DNA from: Christensenella intestinihominis
GTDB taxonomy: Bacteria > Bacillota > Clostridia > Christensenellales > Christensenellaceae
DNA length: 64,000 nt
Direction: 5' to 3'
NCBI RefSeq assembly: GCF_001678845.1
Contig: NZ_MAIQ01000004.1
Coordinates: 230,533-294,532 of the forward strand
In this document: in pieces, positions 1 to 7,955 of the stretch
How the letters are laid out: every line of letters starts with the position of its first letter
How positions within the stretch are numbered: the stretch's first letter is position 1
Program-made: the position numbers and the translations under genes
The notes under the pieces: model-generated
What the model saw: only the letters and a program-made list of their open reading frames with translations
Databases searched by the model: none
What the model was told of the DNA's origin: nothing

Positions 1-1011
1 TACAATGCATTTATCCGCTTCACCGCCATAGTTATTGTTCCAGTCGAGCACGCTTGCGGGCTGCTCGCTCGCAAGGGCAATCGCCCGCATGGCAACCGCA
101 TTGTTTACGTCCATCTCGCACGCCGCCGCGATTCCCCGTTCATTGAGGTCGCATACCGGGACGCAGGGGGATACCCCGAATTCCTGCTGGAACTCCGCCC
201 AGCAGCGGAGCGCAAGCGCGTCGAGACTGTATTCTTCAATAATTTCGTCGAGCACAAGCCCGATCGCCGCGATTGTGTCCTGCTTCTCCCCGGGCACGCC
301 GCTCATGTCCGCCATTTCCGCATAGTATGCACGGCGCTGCGCAACCCGCTCTTTTTCTTTCTGCATGCTTCGGATTTGCGCGAATACGGAAGTCAAATCC
401 AGCGTCTCCGTATCGATCCCATATTTTTGCAGCGTCAATTCGTCAAAACGAACCGTTTTAAAAGCTGTCGTGCGCGCGCCGACGGCGCCGACCTTAAAGC
501 TCTTCATCCCCTTTACAACACGGCACACCGCTGCGAAATCCCGAATCTGCCGGTCGAAACCCGGCGTCAGGGGGTTCATCGTATGGGGCTGGTAGGCGGT
601 GAATGGAATTTTCATCTGGTAAAACACATCCATCATGGCAAATTTTCCGCAAAACGCGTCGCGCCGGTGCGCCGGGTCCATGCGGTCCGCCTCGTCGTCA
701 TAGGCCTGGATAAGGATTGGAACGCCGCAGTCCTTGAGGGCGACCATCGCGCCGTTTTCGTCTCCAAAGTTGGGCAGGCACATAATCACGCCGTCAAATT
801 CGCCCGCATGCTGTTTCAAAAATTCCGCATATTTTTGGCCTTCCTTTGCCGTCTCCACCGCCCCATAGCGGGTCATGTCGGCGGGTGCGGAAATGGAACG
901 GAACCCCGCCTTGCGGACTGCCTCTTCCATTTCCCGGCGGGCGTCGGCAATCGCTTCCGCGGGGAAAAAGCCCCTGTTCCCAAAATATAGTGCAAACGTA
1001 ATCGGTTCCAT
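1..1011 (-). CDS. L-fucose/L-arabinose isomerase-like protein (C-terminus cut by window edge)
   Basis: Partial gene: 337 codons are visible and it runs off the left edge. The N-terminus begins MEPITFALYFGNRGFFP, and the last visible part contains CEMDVNNA followed by DWNNNYGGEADKCIV. This is the layout of the L-fucose isomerase-like superfamily, whose members interconvert aldoses and ketoses or act on related sugars in the cytoplasm. The ATG at 1011 is preceded by an A-rich stretch with AGAGG. It is the last visible gene of the sugar ABC operon and probably the first catabolic step for the imported sugar. The substrate cannot be assigned; proteins of this subgroup are often mislabelled as fucose isomerase. 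Confidence 0.8.
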   Translation of the reverse strand, partial: MEPITFALYFGNRGFFPAEAIADARREMEEAVRKAGFRSISAPADMTRYGAVETAKEGQKYAEFLKQHAGEFDGVIMCLPNFGDENGAMVALKDCGVPILIQAYDDEADRMDPAHRRDAFCGKFAMMDVFYQMKIPFTAYQPHTMNPLTPGFDRQIRDFAAVCRVVKGMKSFKVGAVGARTTAFKTVRFDELTLQKYGIDTETLDLTSVFAQIRSMQKEKERVAQRRAYYAEMADMSGVPGEKQDTIAAIGLVLDEIIEEYSLDALALRCWAEFQQEFGVSPCVPVCDLNERGIAAACEMDVNNAVAMRAIALASEQPASVLDWNNNYGGEADKCIV

Positions 1012-1051
1012 TTTTTTGTCCTCTTTTCTGAAATTTAGTCAACAACAATCC

Positions 1052-1092
1052 AAGGCGTGGCCATTTTGCCCATTCAAAGACCTCCACGCCTT
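1052..1092 (-). other. Intergenic inverted repeat between ABC ATPase and isomerase genes
   Basis: Nine-base arms (AAGGCGTGG and CCACGCCTT) flank a 23-base loop. In the minus (operon) direction no T-run follows, so this looks like an mRNA-stabilising or processing hairpin. In the plus direction TTTTCCTTTTT follows, so it could stop antisense transcription. Confidence 0.5.
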
Positions 1093-1116
1093 TTCCTTTT
1101 TAGTTTTCAGCGGCGC

Positions 1117-2643
1117 TTAGTTCAGCGCCCCTTGCAGGATGCGTTCCTGCGTAATACCGTCGGCCTTATCGATTTCATCGGAAATCGTCCCCCCGCGCAT
1201 CACGTAAATACGGTCGCTCATGCCGATGAGTTCCGGCATTTCCGAGGATATCATAAGGATTGCCACGCCCTGTCCGGCGATCTCATCCATCAGCTTATAG
1301 ATTTCCGCCTTGGCATTGATATCGATCCCGCGGGTCGGTTCGTCCAGGATAAGCAGCTTCGGCATTTGGGACAGCCATTTGGCAAGAACCACCTTTTGCT
1401 GGTTTCCGCCCGAAAGTGTGCTCACAAGTTGGTAAATGGAGCGGCACACAATGTTAAGCTCGCGCGCCTCGCCCTCCGCAATCTCACGTTCCCTGGGTTT
1501 TGAAATAATCCGGTTTTTGAAAAAGCGGTCGAGATAGGCAAGCGTGATGTTCTCACGGATATCCATAGGGAGCACCAGCCCGTCCAGCTTGCGGTCCTCC
1601 GAAAGATATGCGATCCCCTTTTGTACGGAAGAACGGGGATTTGGTTTTTTGATCCGTTCCCCCATATAGTAAACCTTGCCCGACGGAAAACGACGCGCGC
1701 CGAAAATCGATTGCGCGAGCTCTGTCCGTCCCGAGCCGACGAGCCCTCCCAGCCCAACGATTTCACCCTTTTTCACCGTGATATGGATGGGCTTCGTTTT
1801 CTCCGATATTTTCAGGCCCTCCACCCGCAGCACTTCTTCCTCCTGCGGGATATGCGTGCACGAATGCATCTTTTCGAGGGTCCGTCCCACCATCATGTTG
1901 ACGAGCTTATCGTAATCATAGTCGGCAACGTCCATATTGCCCGAGTTTTTCCCGTCGCGCAGCACCGTGATGCGGTCGCCGATTTCAAGCAGCTCTTCAA
2001 ACCGGTGGGAAATATAAATAATGCTGATTCCCTTGCCCTTCATGTCGCGGATGAGATTGAAAAGGATATCGATTTCATTCTGGGAAAGGCTTGCCGTCGG
2101 TTCGTCCATAATCAATATTTTGGAATGATAGGACATTGCCTTGGCAATCTCGACAAGCTGCTGCTGCGCCGTGGAAAGATTGCGCACAATGGTTTTGGGA
2201 TTGATATTGCAGCCAATCCGCGCAAGCAGCTCCGCGCTGCGCTGGTACATCTCCTTCTTATCCATGAAAACGCTGTTTTTCATAATTTCGTTGCCGAGGA
2301 ACATATTATGCGCCACGTCAATATTCTGGCACAGGTTCAGCTCCTGGTGGATAAAACCGATACCGGCCGCTTTGGCCTCCATCGGGTTTTTGAATCCGGT
2401 TTTCTGGCCTTCCAGCACCATCTCGCCTTCGTCCGGCGGAATGATGCCCCCGAGTATTTTCATCAGGGTGGATTTCCCCGCGCCGTTTTCCCCCATCAGC
2501 ACATGGACCTCCCCGTGCCGCAGGTTGAAATCAATATTGTCCAATATTTTTACGTTGGTATTTTTCAGCGCGATTCCTTCGCTGTCAAAGATATATTTGG
2601 TAATCCCGCGCATTTCCAAAATCGTTTCACTCAAAGCCTTCAC
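1117..2643 (-). CDS. Sugar ABC transporter ATP-binding protein (RbsA/MglA type)
   Basis: 508 residues with two fused ABC domains, as in RbsA, MglA and XylG; it powers import by the two permeases next to it. The first half has Walker A GENGAGKST and Walker B ILIMDEPTASL; the second has the signature LSGGNQQKVVLAKWL and LLILDEPTRGID, giving the usual asymmetry of one strong and one degenerate site. An extra loop of about 12 residues (near residues 18-30) interrupts the first beta-strands, which is uncommon. The in-frame start is GTG at 2643, with a very short gap to GGAAG; a downstream ATG at residue 11 is possible. 25 bp separate it from the permease upstream. Confidence 0.93.
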   Translation of the reverse strand: MKALSETILEMRGITKYIFDSEGIALKNTNVKILDNIDFNLRHGEVHVLMGENGAGKSTLMKILGGIIPPDEGEMVLEGQKTGFKNPMEAKAAGIGFIHQELNLCQNIDVAHNMFLGNEIMKNSVFMDKKEMYQRSAELLARIGCNINPKTIVRNLSTAQQQLVEIAKAMSYHSKILIMDEPTASLSQNEIDILFNLIRDMKGKGISIIYISHRFEELLEIGDRITVLRDGKNSGNMDVADYDYDKLVNMMVGRTLEKMHSCTHIPQEEEVLRVEGLKISEKTKPIHITVKKGEIVGLGGLVGSGRTELAQSIFGARRFPSGKVYYMGERIKKPNPRSSVQKGIAYLSEDRKLDGLVLPMDIRENITLAYLDRFFKNRIISKPREREIAEGEARELNIVCRSIYQLVSTLSGGNQQKVVLAKWLSQMPKLLILDEPTRGIDINAKAEIYKLMDEIAGQGVAILMISSEMPELIGMSDRIYVMRGGTISDEIDKADGITQERILQGALN

Positions 2644-2668
2644 TTCCTTTCATCGAACGCACGCCGCC

Positions 2669-3649
2669 TCAAAGCTTCTTATTCTTGACGCATTCAAAGA
2701 TCAGCGCCAGTAATATTACGATCCCCATGACTGCCTGGTAAAGAAAATATTGCACGCCCGTAAGATTGATACAGTTTTCGATCACTTTGATGATGAATAC
2801 GCCGAAAATGCTGCCTACGACGGTTCCTTTCCCGCCAAACAGGCTCGCGCCGCCTACGATGGCCGCCGTCACAATCTGGAAGGTATAATCCCCGCCGCCC
2901 ATATCCGGCTGCGCGCAATTGACGCGGATCGTGAGGAGCACGCCCGCGAGCGCGGACAGCAGGCCGCAGATTGCATAGGCGCTGACGTGTATTTTCGATG
3001 CCGGAATGCCGCTCACAAAGCTGGCGCGCTGGTTATAGCCAAAGGCCGCGAGCGCCCGCCCATAGGTGGAACGCTGGAGCACGATATAGAAGATCACCGC
3101 CACCGCCACCGCGATCAGAACCGTGGTGTTAAGGTCGCCGACCGGCGTGGTCCCGATTGCCAGGAAATCCTCGGGCAGCTTGTTGATCGTTTCTCCCTTG
3201 CTGATAATCTGTGCCGCTCCAAGCAGGATATAGCCCGTCCCCAGCGTCGTAATAAACGCGGGAACCTTGACCTTGTCCACGAGGAGTCCGTTGCCAAAGC
3301 CAATGGCGAGGCCGACGGCAAGCGCCGCGATCACGCCCAGCGGAACCGGGACGCCCAGCGTTTTAATCAGGAGCCCGGCCACTACCGACGTAAATCCGAT
3401 GTTATATCCAAGCGAGAGGTCGATCCCGCCCGTCATGAGCACCATCGTCATCCCGATGCAGGCAATAATCGGGATCGCCGCCTGCTTGACGATGTTGAGC
3501 ATGTTTTCCACGGAAGCAAAGTTCCTGATAAAGATCAGCGCGAACACAAAGATGATAATGAAAATTACGATCGCGCCGTTATTTTTGACAAAACCGCGAA
3601 GCCATCCCCCCGCAGGTTTTGCTTGTTTCAAAGTTTTTTCACTGCTCAT
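2669..3649 (-). CDS. Sugar ABC transporter permease (RbsC family), second of two
   Basis: 326-residue polytopic membrane protein of the BPD_transp_2 (RbsC) family. The family core MTGGIDLSLG is visible near residues 92-101, and GGASLFGGKGTVVGSIFG lies near the C-terminus. A hydrophilic N-terminus of about 23 residues precedes the first membrane segment. The ATG at 3649 has a good AAGGAGGG site. It is probably paired with the neighbouring permease as a heterodimer, since the operon has two different permeases and one double ATPase. Confidence 0.93.
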   Translation of the reverse strand: MSSEKTLKQAKPAGGWLRGFVKNNGAIVIFIIIFVFALIFIRNFASVENMLNIVKQAAIPIIACIGMTMVLMTGGIDLSLGYNIGFTSVVAGLLIKTLGVPVPLGVIAALAVGLAIGFGNGLLVDKVKVPAFITTLGTGYILLGAAQIISKGETINKLPEDFLAIGTTPVGDLNTTVLIAVAVAVIFYIVLQRSTYGRALAAFGYNQRASFVSGIPASKIHVSAYAICGLLSALAGVLLTIRVNCAQPDMGGGDYTFQIVTAAIVGGASLFGGKGTVVGSIFGVFIIKVIENCINLTGVQYFLYQAVMGIVILLALIFECVKNKKL

Positions 3650-3678
3650 GGTTGCCCTCCTTTCAAAATCGGTAACTG

Positions 3679-4632
3679 TCAGAATGTTTTGCTTTCCTTG
3701 ATCTTTTTATTTTTATTCCACACACTGATTGCTACCACAACAATGATAATTGCACCGATAATGATATTCTGGTAAAACGGATGCATCCCGAGCATATTCA
3801 GAGCATTCCTTACCAATCCGATCACCAGGGCCCCTACGAGCGCCAGATAAATTTTTCCTTCGCCGCCCATCATGCTGACTCCGCCGATTACGCATGCCGC
3901 AATTGTATCGAGCAGGTACGGCTCCCCCTGGATCGGGTGTACCGTATCGAGCTGTGCGCTCAGCAGGATGCCGCCGCATGCCGCGCAAAAACCGGAAATT
4001 CCATAAACGATAATCTTGATTTTATTTGTGTTGATTCCTTCCTGCCTTACAACCGTTTCATTTCCCCCAAGTGCGTAAATCTGGCTTCCCATTTTTGTTT
4101 TGGCCATGAACAAAGAGCCCACAATAACGAATGCAGCCATAATGTAATTGGAAACCGGCACGCCCAGGAACGTTCCGTTCCCGATAAATCCATAGCTGTC
4201 CGGAAAGCCGCCGATGGAGCCGCCGTTGCTCAAGACGAGCGCCAGCCCGGCCGCCACCTGCCCCACCACAAGCGTTGTGATGAAGGGGGGCACGCCGATT
4301 TTCGCCACCATAAAACCGTTAAATAATCCGAAAGCGAGGCCCACCGCCATACCCGCAAGCATACATAAAACAATGTTGTTTCCGGCCAGCATGAGTATGC
4401 CGCACACCATTGCCCCAAATGAAACGATGCCGCCCACGGAAAGGTCGATGCCGAGGATAATGATTACCATCGTGACCCCAACCGCGCAAATCGCAACAAC
4501 GGAGCTTTGCCTGACGACGTTGAGCAGGTTATCCAGCGTATAAAAATAGGGGATAAAGGAACCGGCAATAATCAGCGCCACAATTGCCGCGCCGATCCAT
4601 ATTATGTTTTTATGCTGTTTGATCCGTTCCAT
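3679..4632 (-). CDS. Sugar ABC transporter permease (RbsC family), first of two
   Basis: 317 residues beginning MERIKQHKNIIW. The reading frame is open 54 bases further upstream, but AAGGAGGA lies just before the ATG at 4632, and the extra codons would overlap the GC-rich intergenic hairpin. The RbsC-family core ILGIDLSVGG and GGVSMMGGEGKIYLALVGA are present. It forms the membrane channel for the sugar bound by the lipoprotein encoded upstream. Confidence 0.93.
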   Translation of the reverse strand: MERIKQHKNIIWIGAAIVALIIAGSFIPYFYTLDNLLNVVRQSSVVAICAVGVTMVIIILGIDLSVGGIVSFGAMVCGILMLAGNNIVLCMLAGMAVGLAFGLFNGFMVAKIGVPPFITTLVVGQVAAGLALVLSNGGSIGGFPDSYGFIGNGTFLGVPVSNYIMAAFVIVGSLFMAKTKMGSQIYALGGNETVVRQEGINTNKIKIIVYGISGFCAACGGILLSAQLDTVHPIQGEPYLLDTIAACVIGGVSMMGGEGKIYLALVGALVIGLVRNALNMLGMHPFYQNIIIGAIIIVVVAISVWNKNKKIKESKTF

Positions 4633-4663
4633 CGGTATCCTCCTTCTTCTCTGACAAATGCCC

Positions 4664-4685
4664 TGCGGGGGCCGGGGCCCCCGCA
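4664..4685 (-). other. GC-rich hairpin between binding-protein and permease genes
   Basis: A 22-bp perfect inverted repeat with arms TGCGGGGGCC and GGCCCCCGCA and a two-base centre, with no T-run after it. It lies between the binding-protein stop and the permease start. Hairpins here in sugar ABC operons are known to protect the upstream message and give excess binding protein over membrane parts; that role is inferred. Confidence 0.7.
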
Positions 4686-4709
4686 AAGCCTTCCATGTTC
4701 CGGTATTGC

Positions 4710-5771
4710 TTAGAACGCGCTTTCCTTTGCTTCGTCAAGGTTATCCTGCGTATAAGCCGCCGTGCCGGAATCGATATATTTTTCTACGGAATCGGGATCG
4801 ATGGAACCGTCAATTACACCGAGGAGCGTTTCAACCGCTTTTCCGCCCATAATCTGCGGGAACTGCGCCATCGTTCCTGTTACGTCGCCGGCTTCAATCA
4901 TCTCAACCGCTTTTTTCGACCCGTCGACGGACATAATCTTTACATCCGTCTTGCCCGCATTCTGCAGGGCCTGCAGGATACCGTCCAGCATACCGTCGGA
5001 GGCCGTGAAGATTGCCTGCACGTCGCTGTTTGCCTGGAGCATATTCTCCGTTACCTGCATCGCCTTATCATTTTTCCAGTCGCCCGCCTGTTCGCCGGCC
5101 ACTACGATATCCGTCCCTTCGAGTCCCTGTTTGAACCCGTCGACACGCTGGTCTCCCGCGGAAGAGCCGTTCGCTCCGCGCACGATCAGTACGTTGCCTT
5201 TATTGCCGAGCCATTCCGCAACCTTCTTGCCCGCTTCCTTGCCTGCGTTGGTGTTGTCCGTTCCAATATATGTCACATAGAGGTCCTCATGCCCGTCTTC
5301 AATGGTCTGGTCGACGAGAACGACCGGGATGCCTGCAGCCTTCGCCTTTTCAAGCGCCGGAATGACCGCGTTAGCGTCCATGGGGCTTACGATCAGCGCA
5401 TCCACCTTCTTTGCAATCAGGTCCTCAATCTGCTTTACCTGGTTGGCAACGTTGGTCTGGTCGCCCGCCGTAACAAGCTCGAAAGTATTTCCCGAATCCT
5501 CGACAGCTTTCTGGATCGAATCCGCAATTGCCTTCTGGAAATCGTCGTTTGTGATCGTCTTCAGGCTGAACGCAATCGTTTTTCCGCCTTCGGAAGAGGG
5601 AGCCTTGCTTTCAGCCGCGCCGCCGTCATCAGCCGCGGGCGCCGTGCTTTCCGAGGTTTCAGGCGCGGTAGACGCCGCAGGAGCGGTTGTTCCGCAGCCC
5701 GTCAATAAAACCGAAACCGCCATCAGCAGCACCAATGCGACAGTGACCATTTTCAATCCCATCTTTTTCAT
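4710..5771 (-). CDS. Sugar ABC transporter substrate-binding lipoprotein (RbsB-like)
   Basis: 353 residues, first gene of the operon. The N-terminus is a lipoprotein signal: MKK, a hydrophobic stretch, then lipobox LLTGC with Cys26 as the lipidated residue. A Ser/Thr/Ala/Pro-rich linker follows to about residue 65, then a Peripla_BP_4 fold starting KTIAFSLKTITNDDF. DALIVSPMDANAV and GIPVVLVDQ are typical of ribose/galactose-type binding proteins. A strong TTAAGGAGGA precedes the ATG. The ligand is an unknown monosaccharide, possibly one handled by the isomerase at the operon end. Confidence 0.95.
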   Translation of the reverse strand: MKKMGLKMVTVALVLLMAVSVLLTGCGTTAPAASTAPETSESTAPAADDGGAAESKAPSSEGGKTIAFSLKTITNDDFQKAIADSIQKAVEDSGNTFELVTAGDQTNVANQVKQIEDLIAKKVDALIVSPMDANAVIPALEKAKAAGIPVVLVDQTIEDGHEDLYVTYIGTDNTNAGKEAGKKVAEWLGNKGNVLIVRGANGSSAGDQRVDGFKQGLEGTDIVVAGEQAGDWKNDKAMQVTENMLQANSDVQAIFTASDGMLDGILQALQNAGKTDVKIMSVDGSKKAVEMIEAGDVTGTMAQFPQIMGGKAVETLLGVIDGSIDPDSVEKYIDSGTAAYTQDNLDEAKESAF

Positions 5772-5908
5772 TATTTTTCCTCCTTAAGAATGTTGATATA
5801 GTATTCTCCGGAATAATTCATCCCGAAAACAAAGAGTCAAATTAGCCTTAAATTTTTAAATTCGCTGCGTTTAAAATTTTTTGTAAGTTTCAATCTGGAT
5901 TTGCTGTG

Positions 5909-5926
5909 AATATTATCGATAATATT
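5909..5926. promoter_or_regulatory. Operator 2: 18-bp perfect palindrome (ATCGAT core)
   Basis: AATATTATCGATAATATT is a perfect palindrome centred on CG, as LacI-family operators are. It lies in the transcribed leader of the ABC operon, 29 bp centre-to-centre from operator 1. The two share TTATCGATAA. The likely ligand is the repressor encoded at 6189. Confidence 0.75.
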
Positions 5927-5936
5927 ACATGTGTTT

Positions 5937-5956
5937 TTACATTATCGATAATGTAA
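5937..5956. promoter_or_regulatory. Operator 1: 20-bp perfect palindrome at the transcription start
   Basis: TTACATTATCGATAATGTAA spans from the edge of the -10 box into the expected start site of the leftward promoter. A bound LacI-type protein would block polymerase. Same TTATCGATAA core as operator 2. Confidence 0.8.
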
Positions 5957-5984
5957 TCTTATCATCCGTTATTCTGTTTGTCAA
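5956..5984 (-). promoter_or_regulatory. Sigma-A promoter of the sugar ABC operon
   Basis: TTGACA, 17-bp spacer, TAAGAT reading leftward. The -35 is perfect and the -10 matches 5 of 6. Operator 1 begins at the downstream edge of the -10 box. Confidence 0.85.
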
Positions 5985-6023
5985 TACTTTTCTTTGAATG
6001 TTTTTTTAGATATTTTCGCTATA

Positions 6024-6052
6024 TTTACAAAAAATTGAACAAATGATAGAAT
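6024..6052 (+). promoter_or_regulatory. Sigma-A promoter of the LacI-family regulator
   Basis: TTTACA, 17-bp spacer, TAGAAT, reading rightward, about 130 bp before the regulator start and divergent from the ABC promoter. No palindrome overlaps it, so direct autoregulation is not obvious. Confidence 0.75.
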
Positions 6053-6188
6053 AAAAGAAAATTGCCGGTTTATCTCCGCGGCGGGCAGGTCTTGTGAAAC
6101 CAGGATGTTTTCAAAGAAAAACTGTGAATTTTTCACAAAGTACCAACGCGGAGCGGCAGGCGCTTGTTTCTCGTGGAAAGGATGACGT

Positions 6189-7187
6189 ATGTCTGGACGT
6201 TCCAAAAACAAAACAACTTTAAAGGATATCGCCCTTGCGACCGGTTTTACCGTCAATACCGTTTCCCACGCCTTAAACGACAAACCGGATATTTCCGAGG
6301 GAACCAAACTCCTGATCCGCCGCAAAGCGGACGAGCTTGGGTATGTCCGAAACACCGTCGCAAGCTCGATGCGCACCGGATACACCAAAACCCTCGCCGT
6401 CATCATGAGCGATATTTCCAATCCTTTTTTTGGAATCATGGTGAAGCTGATCGAGAATTATGCCCGCAAATATGATTATAACACCATCATTATCAATACG
6501 GATGAAGACGCGACCTTGGAGATGTACGCAATTAATTCCGCGCTGGAAAAAAAGGTGGATGGAATTATTTTATGTCCCTCCCAGAAAACGCACGAACCAA
6601 TCGACTTTTTAAAGAACAGCGGCTGCCCTTTTGTTTTGTTGGGGCGGCATTTTTCGGACCCTGATGTGGATTTTGTTTCGTCGGACGACGTTACGGGCGC
6701 TTTCCTCGCGACCGAATATTTCATCGGGCAGGGCTGCCGCCGCATCCTGCATCTCGGCGGTCCTTCTTATATTTCAAGCTCAACCGAACGTCTCGCCGGT
6801 TATAAGCAGGCGCTCCGCAAGCACGGCATTCCATACAGCGGCAAGCTGGTGCGCCGCGTCCCGGTTACGGGCGGGCGCTGCACCTCGGTTTTCAAAAAAC
6901 TGTCCCAGGAAAAAATTTCTTACGACGCAATCCTTGCCTTCAGCGACCTCGTGGCCCTCGAGGTGCTGGCAATCCTGCAGAAAACCGGGCAGGAAGCCAA
7001 CGTGCCCATCATCGGCTATGATAACATTTTATCCAACATGCAGCTTCCCTACCCGCTTTCTTCCATAGGATATGACAAAAGCGAGCTGGCGGAGCAGCTG
7101 GTCTCCATCCTGCTCCATAAAATCCGCAACGATACCGCGCCGAAAACGATGCAGATATTTTTGCCTACGCATCTGGTGCTCCGCTGA
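6189..7187 (+). CDS. LacI-family transcriptional regulator
   Basis: 332 residues. The N-terminal helix-turn-helix reads TLKDIALATGFTVNTVSHAL (residues 9-28), followed by the hinge GYVRNTVASSMRTG. The rest is a sugar-binding Peripla_BP fold (TLAVIMSDISNPFFG and GYDNI motifs). It should repress the divergent sugar ABC operon and release on binding the sugar or a derivative; the two ATCGAT palindromes at 5909-5956 are its probable sites. GGAAAGGATG precedes the ATG. Confidence 0.93.
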   Translation: MSGRSKNKTTLKDIALATGFTVNTVSHALNDKPDISEGTKLLIRRKADELGYVRNTVASSMRTGYTKTLAVIMSDISNPFFGIMVKLIENYARKYDYNTIIINTDEDATLEMYAINSALEKKVDGIILCPSQKTHEPIDFLKNSGCPFVLLGRHFSDPDVDFVSSDDVTGAFLATEYFIGQGCRRILHLGGPSYISSSTERLAGYKQALRKHGIPYSGKLVRRVPVTGGRCTSVFKKLSQEKISYDAILAFSDLVALEVLAILQKTGQEANVPIIGYDNILSNMQLPYPLSSIGYDKSELAEQLVSILLHKIRNDTAPKTMQIFLPTHLVLR

Positions 7188-7205
7188 TCGATCGTATAAA
7201 TACAA

Positions 7206-7237
7206 AAGGCCGTTCCGCGAGGGACCGGCCTTTTTTT
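7206..7237. terminator. Bidirectional terminator between the LacI gene and lepB
   Basis: Hairpin AAGGCCGTTCC / GGGACCGGCCTT with a GCGA loop and one bulge. A T7 run follows on the plus strand and an A-run precedes, so it can serve the convergent genes on both sides. Confidence 0.8.
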
Positions 7238-7254
7238 GATGTATCCTGACGGGC

Positions 7255-7821
7255 TTATGCACCGTCAAGGCTGCGCATTTCATTGAACGGGAAAATCACC
7301 GCCATGGCGTGGCCTACGATCTGGTCGTGGCGGATTGGCCCCACCATGCGGCTGTCCATGGAATTTGCGCGGTTATCGCCCATAACGAACACCGTATCCT
7401 CAGGTACGGTTACGGGGCCCATATCCGCGTATGGCTCCGCCTTATTGGTATAGTCCTCGCTGAGCGCTTCGCCGTTGATATACACCGTACTGTCACGGAC
7501 TTCCACCGTGTCTCCGGGCAGGCCGATGGCGCGCTTCACATAATTGTTGTTCGTTCCGTCCGAATAGTGCACGATAATGATATCCCCACGCTCCGGAAGC
7601 CCCGCATACCGGCTGACCTTCTCAACCGCAAGCCTCTCGTCCGTATGCAGAGTGGGCTGCATGGACGGCCCGTCCACTAATATAATTTCAAACAAAAACG
7701 CCCGTACCAGGAATGCCACGGCAACCGCGATCCCGATGGCAAGCACCCATCCCCATATATTTTTTGTCTTTTCCTGACGTTTTTTGGTCACTCGCGACTC
7801 ACGCGACTCATTCTCTGCCAT
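7255..7821 (-). CDS. lepB: Signal peptidase I
   Basis: 188 residues, the short Gram-positive form with one N-terminal membrane anchor (residues 22-44). It removes signal peptides from secreted proteins on the outer face of the membrane. The catalytic Ser53 lies in DGPSMQPTL and the general-base Lys96 in YVKRAIGLPGD; the third family box VFVMGDNRANSMDSR is present. The charged N-terminus (RESRVTKKRQEKTK) is cytoplasmic. No strong ribosome site is seen before the ATG. It is flanked by terminators and appears monocistronic. Confidence 0.96.
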   Translation of the reverse strand: MAENESRESRVTKKRQEKTKNIWGWVLAIGIAVAVAFLVRAFLFEIILVDGPSMQPTLHTDERLAVEKVSRYAGLPERGDIIIVHYSDGTNNNYVKRAIGLPGDTVEVRDSTVYINGEALSEDYTNKAEPYADMGPVTVPEDTVFVMGDNRANSMDSRMVGPIRHDQIVGHAMAVIFPFNEMRSLDGA

Positions 7822-7860
7822 GGCACCGTTTGCTTTCTTTACATATTTTTTCTTATGTCG

Positions 7861-7869
7861 ATTATAACA
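7861..7869 (-). promoter_or_regulatory. Extended -10 promoter of lepB
   Basis: TGTTATAAT reading leftward: a perfect TATAAT with the TGn extension. No recognisable -35 lies 17 bp upstream, fitting an extended -10 class promoter about 40 bp before the lepB start. Confidence 0.5.
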
Positions 7870-7903
7870 TAGATTTCAGGACTTCGCCGTGAATAATTTG
7901 TAA

Positions 7904-7935
7904 AAACCGCCGGAAGCGCCTGCTTCCGGCGGTTT
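7904..7935 (-). terminator. Terminator of glmS
   Basis: Perfect 14-bp stem (AAACCGCCGGAAGC and its complement) with a 4-base loop, followed by a T-run in the minus direction, 20 bp after the glmS stop. Confidence 0.9.
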
Positions 7936-7955
7936 AATGTTTAAATCCCTGCCGC

